In this document: positions 25,132-32,140 of the stretch, in pieces
Layout of the letters: each line of letters begins with the position of its first letter
How positions within the stretch are numbered: the first letter of the stretch is position 1
Source of the DNA: Glycomyces dulcitolivorans
Lineage (GTDB): Bacteria; Actinomycetota; Actinomycetes; Mycobacteriales; Micromonosporaceae
Length of the DNA stretch: 44,742 nucleotides
Assembly (NCBI RefSeq): GCF_003265355.1
Contig: NZ_QFRW01000092.1
Coordinates: 61,961-106,702, forward strand
Reading direction: 5' to 3'
Translations under genes and position numbers: made by a program
The notes under the pieces: model-generated
Told to the model about the DNA's origin: nothing
The model's input: only the letters and a program-made list of their open reading frames with translations
Database searches by the model: none

Positions 25132-25346
25132 CACACACCTCCATTTCAGATCAATTGGCTTCCGACAGCGAGTCGAACGGACGAACTCGCAATGATTCGA
25201 ATCTAAGCGCTGATCCGGCGCGGCGGAACCGGCGACACGGCGGAAGTTTCGGCTGGTCAGGGTCGTTTGAAAGGTTGACTGGAAAGATATGTGCCGCAAC
25301 CTTTCCGATGCCGCATCCCTATTGCACGGAGTGACGGGCCGAGTGT

Positions 25347-25363
25347 ACTGTTTCGGCTACAGT
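25347..25363. promoter_or_regulatory. inverted repeat upstream of the DUF5753 regulator gene
   Basis: ACTGT-N7-ACAGT, with the right half inside TACAGT, a possible -10 element, sits 33 bases before the ATG at 25396. It is placed where an autoregulatory operator would be. The arms are only five bases, so the call is tentative. Confidence 0.35.
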
Positions 25364-25395
25364 CCGTTTATGCCAACGAACTCCGGGGGTTTCCG

Positions 25396-26199
25396 ATGCC
25401 GCTCACCGCCGTCGCGGATTGGTATTACAAGGCCGAACTCGCTGCGCTGCTTGCCGAGACCGACCTGACCCAAAAGGAGGTCGCCGATCATCTCGGGGTG
25501 ACGGTACGGACCATTTTCAACTGGATCACGGGAGAGACCCGTCCCAAGGCGGGGATGGCGATGAGTCTCGCCCGGGTGTGCGGAGCGAGCGAGAAGCGCT
25601 CGAAGTTCCTAGGGCATGTCATCAAGCAGTTGGATGTCGGAATGATCGAGCTGGACCTCGAGACGAGGAACATCTTCATCATCGAGCGAGCGGAGGCCAC
25701 CTCCGGAGAAGTCTGGAAGTGGGAGCCGTTGTACCTCCCCGGTCCGCTTCAGACATGGGAGTACCACTTGGAGTTGCTTCCGGAACCCAGCCCGCACCCG
25801 CGGAAGAACTGGGAACGCAAGCTTCGCAGACTTCAGGCCCTCGGTCCGCGCAACCCCGCTCCGGCCCTCCGATTCCTGGTGAGCGCAATCGCCCTTTGGG
25901 AGATGCGCCACTGGAGCGGGGCCGAGGCCCAGTTCAACTATCTGATGGAAATCAACCGATGGCCGAATTGCGAGATCCGGATCTTGGAGGGGCTGCACTT
26001 CGGCAATGACCATGCCTACGAGCTCTACCTGCCGGCCGGAATGCCGGATGCCGCACCGCCATTCGTCTTCATCGAGTCGATCGATCAGAGCCGACACCTT
26101 GAGTCAAAAGCGCAGATCGAGTTGTACCATGGGCGCATGGTAGGGATGTGGGAATCCGCATCGATGATTGAAGGGCGGCTTGATGACTGGATACGGTGA
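25396..26199 (+). CDS. XRE-type helix-turn-helix regulator with DUF5753 domain
   Basis: The 267-residue protein starts MPLTAVADWYYKAELAALL. Its HTH is LTQKEVADHLGVTVRTIFNWITG (about 24-46). A DUF5753-type C-terminal domain follows, with the typical EPLYLPGPLQTWEY, FLVSAIALW and a late VFIESIDQSRHLESKAQIELYHGRMVGMWE. These proteins are abundant in actinomycetes, where they pair with DUF397 proteins (BldB/WhiJ-like and Scr1/Scr2-like systems) and control development or antibiotic production. The next gene, DUF397, overlaps its end by 17 bases. GC content is clearly below the window average, suggesting lateral mobility of the module. Confidence 0.88.
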   Translation: MPLTAVADWYYKAELAALLAETDLTQKEVADHLGVTVRTIFNWITGETRPKAGMAMSLARVCGASEKRSKFLGHVIKQLDVGMIELDLETRNIFIIERAEATSGEVWKWEPLYLPGPLQTWEYHLELLPEPSPHPRKNWERKLRRLQALGPRNPAPALRFLVSAIALWEMRHWSGAEAQFNYLMEINRWPNCEIRILEGLHFGNDHAYELYLPAGMPDAAPPFVFIESIDQSRHLESKAQIELYHGRMVGMWESASMIEGRLDDWIR

Positions 26200-26452
26200 T
26201 TGGCGAAAGAGCACCCGAAGCAACAGCGGCGATGACAGTAGCTGTGTCGAGGCGCGCACCCAGGACGGTGCGTTCCAGGTCAGGGACTCGAAGCTTGGTC
26301 ACGACTCCCCGATCTTCGACCTCTCTACGACTGACTTCAAGGCCCTGATCAGCGCGGCCGAGTTAGTCCGAAGCGCAGCCCGGCCGGTGAACCCGAGGTT
26401 CACCGGCCGGGCTTTTCTATGCGCGCGGGATGCGGATGCCGGCGGCGCGTAG
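26183..26452 (+). CDS. DUF397 protein whose frame runs through a terminator
   Basis: The core (about residues 5-60) is a clear DUF397: GDWRKSTRSNSGDDSSCVEAR, FQVRDSKLGHDSPIFDLSTTDFKALI. DUF397 proteins normally end near here (60-70 residues). Instead the frame has no stop until 26450-26452. It continues for about 28 residues across a 17-bp terminator stem (26377-26413), giving 89 residues with the odd tail PVNPRFTGRAF. If transcription stops at the T-tract, the mRNA would lack a stop codon. The ATG at 26183 overlaps the regulator gene. DUF397 partners antagonise their HTH partner in described pairs. A lost stop codon or a sequencing error are alternatives. Confidence 0.8.
   Translation: MTGYGDWRKSTRSNSGDDSSCVEARTQDGAFQVRDSKLGHDSPIFDLSTTDFKALISAAELVRSAARPVNPRFTGRAFLCARDADAGGA
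26377..26413 (+). terminator. rho-independent terminator inside the DUF397 frame
   Basis: The arms AGCCCGGCCGGTGAACC and GGTTCACCGGCCGGGCT form a perfect 17-bp stem with a CGA loop, followed by the T-rich CTTTTCT. The T-tract is on the plus-strand side only, so it ends transcription from the DUF5753/DUF397 genes. It also lies just beyond the convergent MerR gene end. Confidence 0.9.
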
Positions 26453-27193
26453 CCGCCCTTCGAACAGCTCAGACAGTCGCGTCATGGCCGGTGTCGGCTC
26501 GTCACCGTGGCGGGCGATCATCGTGTAGCGGGCCGCGGTGTCGGTGCGGGCCTGCATGCCGGTGACGGTCTTCAACAGTTCAGGATCGGACAGGTAGTGG
26601 TCGGCCGCGTCGGCCGCAAGCTTGTCAAGGCGCGGATCGTGCGGGTCCCAGGTCGCGGCTTCGGCGACGCGTCGGCTCAAGGCGGTGAGCCAGGGGTCGT
26701 TGAGCGCGTGTTCGAACTGGTCGAGATAGCCGTCGAAGTCATCAGGAACCAAGGCCCGCGCCAGGACCCAACCATCCCGCGTAGACCTGACCTCCTCCTC
26801 CGAATACCCGGCATCGAGCATGCGCCCCAACAACTCCACGGCGCGGTCGGGCAATAGAGCACGGTCGCCGTCGGCGAGCCGGTGCAGCATCGCGCGCCGT
26901 TCGACCAGCTCGGCGATGCGGTCGTCAATCTGCTTCTCGACCCCCGCGAGCGCGGACTTGAAGAGCGCGGGGTCGGCGTCGAGCAGCGGCCCGATCTCGG
27001 CAAGAGGCACTCCTGCGGCGGCGAGGGTGCGGACCCGGACCAGCTTGAGGAGGTCGTCCGATCCGTAACGGCGGTAACCGGAACCGTCGCGTTCGGGCTC
27101 GGGGACCAGGCCCAGCTTGTGGTAGTGCCGGACCGTTTTGATCGTGATGCCGACGAACGCGGCCGCCTGGCCGATCGTGACTCCGTTGCGCAT
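26417..27193 (-). CDS. MerR-family transcriptional regulator
   Basis: The 258-residue protein has the MerR winged helix at its start: VTIGQAAAFVGITIKTVRHYHKLGLVPEPERDGSGYRRYGSDDLLKL. The expected long dimerisation helix (about 80-120) follows. The C-terminal effector domain is about 140 residues, longer than in metal sensors, and similar in size to those of drug-sensing MerR proteins; the ligand cannot be named. The ATG at 27193 begins just after a strong terminator that ends the upstream serine hydrolase gene, so it probably has its own promoter. A MerR-type operator candidate lies in front of that hydrolase gene (28439-28459), a likely target. Confidence 0.9.
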   Translation of the reverse strand: MRNGVTIGQAAAFVGITIKTVRHYHKLGLVPEPERDGSGYRRYGSDDLLKLVRVRTLAAAGVPLAEIGPLLDADPALFKSALAGVEKQIDDRIAELVERRAMLHRLADGDRALLPDRAVELLGRMLDAGYSEEEVRSTRDGWVLARALVPDDFDGYLDQFEHALNDPWLTALSRRVAEAATWDPHDPRLDKLAADAADHYLSDPELLKTVTGMQARTDTAARYTMIARHGDEPTPAMTRLSELFEGRLRAAGIRIPRA

Positions 27194-27235
27194 GGGCTCA
27201 TCCTGCCTCGGGTCGCTGCTGCGTGTGCGGGGACC

Positions 27236-27268
27236 GGCCGTGCCCGGCTCACCGAGCCGGGCACGGCC
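27236..27268 (-). terminator. hairpin terminator between the serine hydrolase and merR genes
   Basis: A perfect 15-bp stem (GGCCGTGCCCGGCTC with its complement) and an ACC loop begin 9 bases after the hydrolase stop codon. It separates the hydrolase transcript from the MerR gene downstream. No T-tract is present. Confidence 0.7.
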
Positions 27269-27276
27269 CCGGTGAG

Positions 27277-28377
27277 CTAGGCGCCGAAGACCTCGTTGAG
27301 CAGGCGCTGCTGGGCGCCCTGGAACGCCGCTGCCACCGTCAGGTTCGCGTCGTCGACGCAGTTCAGGGCCGCGGTGAGAGTGGTGGACCCGTCGGGGGTG
27401 GCGTACATGAGCGCCGCGTGGCCCACCGAGGCGCCGTTGTGGGAGATGACGGTGGCGCCGTCGGCGGTGGTCAGCACGAACACGCCGAGCCCGTAGTCCA
27501 TGCCCGGGATGCCCGTGACGCGCGGGGTGAACATCTCCGCGCGCAGCTCGTCGGGGAGGAGCTTGCCACCGGTGAGCGCGGCGATGAAGGTGTGCAGGTC
27601 ACCGGTCGTGGAGATCATGTCGCCGCCCGCGGAGACCCACGAGGGGTTCTGGCGGGAGATGTCGACCGTGCGCTCCTCGCCGCCGTCCTCGTACCGGTAG
27701 TAGGCGTGGGCGTGCGGCTCGGCGATCTCGGCGTCGGTCGGGACCGTCGTGTGCGACATGCCGAGCGGGGCCAGGATCAGCCGCTCCAGCTCCTCCTGGA
27801 CCGTGCGGCCGGAGACCCGCTCGACGATGAGCCGGGCCAGGACGTAATTGGTGTTCGAGTAGCTCCAACCCGCCCCGGGCTCGAACCGCGCGGGCTTGGC
27901 AAGCGAGAGTTCGACCAGCTCCTGCGGCCGATACGAGGTGAACCGCTGGTCCAGCCACTCATTCCCGTTGGGGCCGTAGGGGATCGGAACGCCGAACACC
28001 ATCGAGCCGTCTTCGTAGACCTCACCGGTGAAGTTGAACAGGCCGCTGGTGTGCTGGAGCAGCATCCGCACCGTGATCCGCTCGTCGATCCCGAACTCGG
28101 GCAGGTGAACGGCGGCCGGATCGTCCAGGCCGAGCCGGCCCTCGGCCACGAGTTGCAGGACCAGGGTCGCGGTGAAGGTCTTGGTGTTGCTGCCGATGCG
28201 GATGTGCCCGTCGACAGGCGGCGTCGCGTCTTTCCCGAGTTCGGCCTGTCCGGCACTGCCGGTCCACTCGCCGTGCTCGTCGTTGGCGCGGGCGGTGATC
28301 CCGATGATGCCGGGGTCGACGATCGACTCGATGGTCCGCTGGAGGTCGGTGGTCCGGGTGGAGGCGTTGGCGGTCAT
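27277..28377 (-). CDS. serine hydrolase of the class C beta-lactamase/DD-peptidase family
   Basis: The 366-residue enzyme has the three active-site elements of the family: the nucleophile motif SNTK in HIRIGSNTKTFTATLVLQLV, the YSN tyrosine motif in GWSYSNTNYVLARLI, and HNG in ISHNGASVGHAALM near the C-terminus. LLQHTSGLFNF is also typical. It lacks an obvious signal peptide, so it is probably cytoplasmic or an esterase-type member. True beta-lactamase activity cannot be inferred. The start MTANAST at 28377 has GGAGCG upstream. A strong inverted repeat sits 62-82 bases upstream of the start, and a MerR gene lies downstream. Confidence 0.9.
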   Translation of the reverse strand: MTANASTRTTDLQRTIESIVDPGIIGITARANDEHGEWTGSAGQAELGKDATPPVDGHIRIGSNTKTFTATLVLQLVAEGRLGLDDPAAVHLPEFGIDERITVRMLLQHTSGLFNFTGEVYEDGSMVFGVPIPYGPNGNEWLDQRFTSYRPQELVELSLAKPARFEPGAGWSYSNTNYVLARLIVERVSGRTVQEELERLILAPLGMSHTTVPTDAEIAEPHAHAYYRYEDGGEERTVDISRQNPSWVSAGGDMISTTGDLHTFIAALTGGKLLPDELRAEMFTPRVTGIPGMDYGLGVFVLTTADGATVISHNGASVGHAALMYATPDGSTTLTAALNCVDDANLTVAAAFQGAQQRLLNEVFGA

Positions 28378-28438
28378 GGTGGTTCGCTCCTTCGAAGCGT
28401 TCGGTTCCCTCGGCGTCCTGCCGATGAGGGAACCTTCC

Positions 28439-28459
28439 ACCTTGACCTCGGGTCAAGGT
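28439..28459. promoter_or_regulatory. perfect inverted repeat, MerR-type operator candidate
   Basis: ACCTTGACC-TCG-GGTCAAGGT is a perfect 9-bp inverted repeat. On the minus strand a TTGACC -35-like hexamer overlaps its edge, as in MerR-controlled promoters with a long spacer, but the -10 is weak (GAAGGT). The MerR gene at 26417-27193 is the likely regulator. Confidence 0.6.
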
Positions 28460-28490
28460 CAACAATGATCCACGCCACACACCCGCCGGA

Positions 28491-28763
28491 TCACGCGGTC
28501 CCGAACCGCTCGGCGGCCCGGGCCCTCGCCTTCTCAGCCTCTTCCTCGCGGTCCTTGGGCGGCGCGGTGGTCACCAGGGCGGCGAGAAGCTCCCGGGTGG
28601 CCTCGGCGACCGCGGCGACGGCCTTGTCGAAGGCCTCTTCGTTGGCCTTCGACGGCTTGGTCGACCCGCTGAGCTTGCGCACGTACTGGAGCGCGGCGGC
28701 GTCGACCTCTTCGTCGGTGGCGGGCGGCTCGAAGTTGAACAGGGTCTTGATGCTGCGGCACAT
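28491..28763 (-). CDS. DUF2277-family small protein
   Basis: The 90-residue product begins with the family hallmark MCRSIKTLFNFEPPATDEEV, followed by ALQYVRKLSGSTKPSKANEEAFDKAV and a helical, charged C-terminus (DREEEAEKARARAAERFG). DUF2277 proteins are common single-gene proteins of unknown function in actinobacteria. The conserved Cys2 and start residue make the ATG at 28763 certain over the longer frame. It is transcribed in the same direction as the serine hydrolase but is separated from it by the operator region. Confidence 0.88.
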   Translation of the reverse strand: MCRSIKTLFNFEPPATDEEVDAAALQYVRKLSGSTKPSKANEEAFDKAVAAVAEATRELLAALVTTAPPKDREEEAEKARARAAERFGTA

Positions 28764-28790
28764 GCCCCCAATGTGCCACAGGGGTGTGAC

Positions 28791-28820
28791 GGCCCGCCGG
28801 CCCATGCGGACCGGCGGGCC
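28791..28820 (-). terminator. hairpin after the six-cysteine secreted protein gene
   Basis: A 10-bp perfect stem GGCCCGCCGG/CCGGCGGGCC with a 10-base loop lies 9 bases beyond the stop of the gene at 28829-29239. There is no T-tract. Confidence 0.5.
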
Positions 28821-28828
28821 GGACTCAC

Positions 28829-29239
28829 TCAGACCCGGGTGGTCCACCAGTCGGAGCAGTCCCAGCCGTTGGCGGAGTTCCAGCAGAGCTGCCACCTGAT
28901 GTCGTGGCCTTCGGTGAAGTCCTTGTTGCAGTAGGTCCAGGCCTTGGCCTGGCCGAGGGTGTTGACGCACTCGCCGGTGCGGGTGCCGTCAAGGTCGTAC
29001 CACTCCATCTTGACGGAGTAGCCGTTGGCGACGTTGTCCTTGATCCACAGGTCGTCGCCGTTGGCCTGGATGCAGCCGTCGACCATGGGGAGGTATTTGG
29101 GGGTGCAGTTGCTGGACCAGTCGGCGTCCACGGCCTGGTTGGGCTCGTCGGCGGCCATCGCAGGGGAGGCGATCCCCAGCACGACGGTCATCGAAAATAG
29201 GAGCGCTCCCACCAAGGCGGCGAGTCTCTTTCGCATCAT
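28829..29239 (-). CDS. secreted six-cysteine protein of unknown function
   Basis: The 136-residue precursor starts MMRKRLAALVGALLFSMTVV and has a signal peptide ending ASPAMA (cleavage near residue 30). The mature part, about 106 residues, is Trp- and Asp-rich and has six Cys (NC, GC, EC, YC, LC, DC), enough for three disulfides. The end reads WQLCWNSANGWDCSDWW. No enzyme motif is seen. AAAGGACTCGCA precedes the ATG. A 5'-leader inverted repeat (29267-29287) lies upstream. A second secreted six-Cys protein (31617-32105) sits on the other side of the ribosomal protection gene. Confidence 0.72.
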   Translation of the reverse strand: MMRKRLAALVGALLFSMTVVLGIASPAMAADEPNQAVDADWSSNCTPKYLPMVDGCIQANGDDLWIKDNVANGYSVKMEWYDLDGTRTGECVNTLGQAKAWTYCNKDFTEGHDIRWQLCWNSANGWDCSDWWTTRV

Positions 29240-29266
29240 TGCGAGTCCTTTCTCGTCTCTGGCACC

Positions 29267-29287
29267 CGCTCGGTCCACTACCGAGCG
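29267..29287. promoter_or_regulatory. inverted repeat upstream of the secreted-protein gene
   Basis: CGCTCGGT-CCACT-ACCGAGCG, a perfect 8-bp inverted repeat, lies 28 bases before the ATG at 29239. It could be a 5'-UTR hairpin or an operator. It is in the 339-base divergent gap 29240-29578, which otherwise holds an AT-rich patch around 29385-29400 and a 28-codon upstream frame. Confidence 0.4.
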
Positions 29288-29529
29288 AGCCGTCGGGAAC
29301 GCGCTGCGCGGCAGGGGGATCCGCGTTACTCGACGATGTCGCACACAGTACGCGCAGAAGCCGCCTCGTGGTTGCCTGCGCGTTGAAAATTTTGGTAACG
29401 ATCCCAAGGCCGCTTGTCGGCTCATCGGGATCCGGCTCCGCGAAATCGACTTGACGGGCCGGGACCTGCGGGTGGACCATCGGCGGGTCCGGGCTCGTTG
29501 CCGTCAGCCGAATGCGAAGGAAACCGATC

Positions 29530-29616
29530 ATGCGCCGATTCATGTGCGAATCCAGGACCGACCAGCACATGAGGAGCCATGAACCGATCGCACGAGTCCG
29601 CCCATGCACGACCTGA
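29530..29616 (+). CDS. possible 28-codon leader peptide overlapping the ribosomal protection gene start
   Basis: An ATG with GAAGGA about 9 bases upstream opens a 28-codon frame (MRRFMCESRTDQHM..., Arg-rich) that ends 38 bases inside the next gene in another frame. The main gene's own SD (GAGGAG) is only 2 bases from its ATG. An upstream frame that modulates its translation is possible; chance is equally so. Confidence 0.25.
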   Translation: MRRFMCESRTDQHMRSHEPIARVRPCTT

Positions 29617-31525
29617 AGCCGCTGACGGGGCGCCGCGGCGCTGCGTCAACCTCGGGATCGTCGCCCATGTCGACGCCGGCAAGACCAGCCTGACCGAGGC
29701 GCTGCTGCTGCGCGGCGGCGCCATCGCGAGCCTGGGGCGCGTCGACGACGGCACCACGCAGACCGACACGATGTCGCTGGAGCGGCAGCGGGGGATCACC
29801 ATCCGCGCCGCGGTGGCGACCTTCGAGGCCGACGGCGTCGCCGTCAACGTGGTCGACACGCCCGGGCACCCCGACTTCATCGCCGAGGTCGACCGCTCGC
29901 TGGCGGTCCTCGACGGCGCGATCCTCGTCGTCTCGGCCGTCGAAGGCGTGCAGGCCCAGACGATCGTGCTGTTCCGCGCCCTGCGGCGCCTCGGCATCCC
30001 GACGCTCTTCTTCATCAACAAGATCGACCGGTCCGGCGCCGACCCCGAGCGGGTCCTCCGCGCCGTCGCCGAGCGCCTGACCCCGGCACTGGTCCCGCTC
30101 GCGCAGGTCCACCGCCCCGGCACGACCGCCACGGAATCCGAACCGTGCACTTGGGACGATCCCCAATGGGCCGATGAGACGACCGCGCGGCTGGCCGAGC
30201 ACGACGACGCCCTCTTCGAAGCCTGGCTCGACCCCGCGCAACCCGTCGGCGAGAAGCGACTCAGGGCCTCCCTGGCCGCCCTCACCAGGGCCGGCACGGT
30301 CCACCCCGTGCTGTTCGGCTCGGCCAGAACCGGACAAGGCGTCGAGCAGCTGACGGCCGCGGTCACCGAGATCCTGCCCGCGTCCTCCGGCACCGGCGAC
30401 GGCCCGGCGGTCGGGCAGGTCTTCAAGATCGAGCGTTCGCCTGCGGGGCAGCGGGTCTGCACGGTCCGGATGCGCGAAGGGACCCTGCACGTCCGCGACC
30501 GGGCCGTCCTCGGCCCCGACCGGACCGCCACGGTGACCGCCGTCGAGGTCTTCGCGCCCGGCGGCCCCGTGGCCGCCGACGCCGTGGCGGCCGGGCAGAT
30601 CGGCCGCGTGCAGGGGCTCGACACCGCCCGCATCGGCGACTGGATCGGCGCCGACACGACCGCGGCCGCCTCGGTCCTGCCCGAGCCCGGCCTTGAAGCG
30701 CGCGTGATCGCCACCGACCCCTTGCGCCAGGCCGACCTGCACCGCGCGCTGGCCGACCTCGCCGACATCGACCCGCTCATCGCCGTCCGCCCCGACCGCG
30801 GCGCGGCCCGCATCCGCCTCTACGGCGAAGTGCAGCAAGAGGTCCTGACCGACACGCTCGCCGCCGAATACGGCATCGACGTCGAATTCCACGGCACCAC
30901 CGTGGTCTGCGTCGAACGCCTCGCCCGCCGCGCCAACGCCGTCGTCCGCATGGGCGACCCCGGGCACCAGTACGGCTACAGCCTCGGCGTCACCGTCGAA
31001 CCTGCCGCCCCCGGCAGCGGGATCGGCCTGGCCGTGACGGCGAACCTGATCACCCTCCCGATGCACGTCTACGGCAACGCCGACGGCTACCGCGACGCCA
31101 TGCGGGACTACCTCATCGCGCCCCTTTCCGAAGGCCTGCACGGATGGCCGGTCACCGACCTGCTCGTCACCGTCGTCGAAAGCGACTACCCGCCGGCCGG
31201 GCCGCGCGCTCTGGACGTCAAGCGCACCACAGAACTCGTCGTCCGCGAGGCGGTCCGCCGCGCCGGAACCGTGGTCTGCGAACCGGTCGACCGCTTCGAA
31301 CTCGAAGCCCCGGCCACGACCCTCTCCGCCGTCCTCAACCTCCTCGGCCGCCACCGCGCCGTCCCCGACCCGCCCCAGACCACCGGCACCCTCACCGTCG
31401 TCACCGGCACGATCCGCGCCGCCGAGGCCAACCCCCTCCGCACCGCCCTCCACGCCGCCGCCCACGGCGAAGCCGTCCTGGAGACCGCCCTCGACCACTA
31501 CGCGCCCGCGAAAACAACAAGATGA
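29579..31525 (+). CDS. TetM/OtrA-like ribosomal protection protein (EF-G-type translational GTPase)
   Basis: The 648-residue GTPase has G1 AHVDAGKTS, the G2 region ERQRGITIRAAVATF, G3 VDTPGHPDF and G4 NKID, then EF-G-like domains II-V. The C-terminal VCEPVDRFELEAPATTLSAVL matches actinomycete OtrA-type proteins, as does IRLYGEVQQEVL in domain III. These proteins bind the ribosome and expel tetracyclines. Many chromosomal actinomycete homologues confer low or no resistance, so the phenotype is unknown. Compared with EF-G, the HVDAGKTS and ERQRGITI motifs are in TetM form. The first 20 residues are a non-conserved extension. It is flanked by two secreted six-Cys genes. Confidence 0.92.
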   Translation: MNRSHESAHARPEAADGAPRRCVNLGIVAHVDAGKTSLTEALLLRGGAIASLGRVDDGTTQTDTMSLERQRGITIRAAVATFEADGVAVNVVDTPGHPDFIAEVDRSLAVLDGAILVVSAVEGVQAQTIVLFRALRRLGIPTLFFINKIDRSGADPERVLRAVAERLTPALVPLAQVHRPGTTATESEPCTWDDPQWADETTARLAEHDDALFEAWLDPAQPVGEKRLRASLAALTRAGTVHPVLFGSARTGQGVEQLTAAVTEILPASSGTGDGPAVGQVFKIERSPAGQRVCTVRMREGTLHVRDRAVLGPDRTATVTAVEVFAPGGPVAADAVAAGQIGRVQGLDTARIGDWIGADTTAAASVLPEPGLEARVIATDPLRQADLHRALADLADIDPLIAVRPDRGAARIRLYGEVQQEVLTDTLAAEYGIDVEFHGTTVVCVERLARRANAVVRMGDPGHQYGYSLGVTVEPAAPGSGIGLAVTANLITLPMHVYGNADGYRDAMRDYLIAPLSEGLHGWPVTDLLVTVVESDYPPAGPRALDVKRTTELVVREAVRRAGTVVCEPVDRFELEAPATTLSAVLNLLGRHRAVPDPPQTTGTLTVVTGTIRAAEANPLRTALHAAAHGEAVLETALDHYAPAKTTR

Positions 31526-31616
31526 ACCCAGAACCATTGCGCGCCTAGTGGAAAGGTCCTAGGCTGCGGTATCTGCCGCAGAGTGCGGCACGTGACTCCT
31601 GAACGGACCCCTTGCC

Positions 31617-32105
31617 ATGAGAACCATCGTCAACCGGTTGCGTCGCAGTGCGAACCGGACCTTCGGCCGCGGCGCGGTCTTTGTCGCAGCGGTCGCCGCG
31701 GTCGCGGTCTTCGCCCTGCCCGGCGCGGCGCACGCCGACAGCTACTACATCGGCTGCGGGGACAGTGGAACGTCCTGTCAGACCGGCACCGCGGTCGAGC
31801 AGACGGAGGGCAACTGCATGGTCTCGGACTACGCTTTCGGCTCCACGGTGATGTGCGTGAAGTACGACGGCGACCTCGTCTACGTGTACGACGGCAGGGC
31901 CGACGGCTACGCCGCCATGGCGTTGGTCGAGACCTCGAACGGCTCCGTCCACGAACGCTACTGCCGCAACAACCTCGGATACGGCAACTGGGCGGTGTGC
32001 AACTTCGACTGGGCCGAGGCGGGCAGTCACGTGGCGTCGAGCGGATACAAGTCGAACTACAGCTACATCGTCACCCAGGAACTGTGGTCGTGGACCGCGA
32101 ATTAG
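31617..32105 (+). CDS. secreted six-cysteine protein of unknown function
   Basis: The 162-residue precursor has a basic start (MRTIVNRLRRSANR), a hydrophobic core and a cleavage-like GAAHA-DSYY (near residue 41). The mature part, about 121 residues, has six Cys and a Tyr/Gly/Asn-rich, presumably beta-sheet sequence, with ERYCRNNLGYGNWAVCNFDW. The spacing of its last two Cys, followed by a Trp, recalls the end of the protein encoded at 28829-29239. A short hairpin TGCCGC/GCGGCA (31574-31590) precedes the gene. It is separated from the GTPase gene by 91 bases and ends at a strong terminator. Confidence 0.72.
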   Translation: MRTIVNRLRRSANRTFGRGAVFVAAVAAVAVFALPGAAHADSYYIGCGDSGTSCQTGTAVEQTEGNCMVSDYAFGSTVMCVKYDGDLVYVYDGRADGYAAMALVETSNGSVHERYCRNNLGYGNWAVCNFDWAEAGSHVASSGYKSNYSYIVTQELWSWTAN

Positions 32106-32112
32106 CCCCCGA

Positions 32113-32140
32113 ACCGGGCGGGGCGCCCGCCCCGCCCGGT
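32113..32140. terminator. bidirectional hairpin between convergent genes
   Basis: A perfect 12-bp stem ACCGGGCGGGGC with its complement and a GCCC loop lies between the stop of the secreted protein gene and the stop of the convergent phosphotransferase gene, touching the latter. It probably serves both. Confidence 0.7.

Noticed and set aside
29579-31525. Second elongation factor G or peptide-release factor 3
   Set aside because: The GTPase motifs and the C-terminal VCEP region match TetM/OtrA proteins, not EF-G or RF3.
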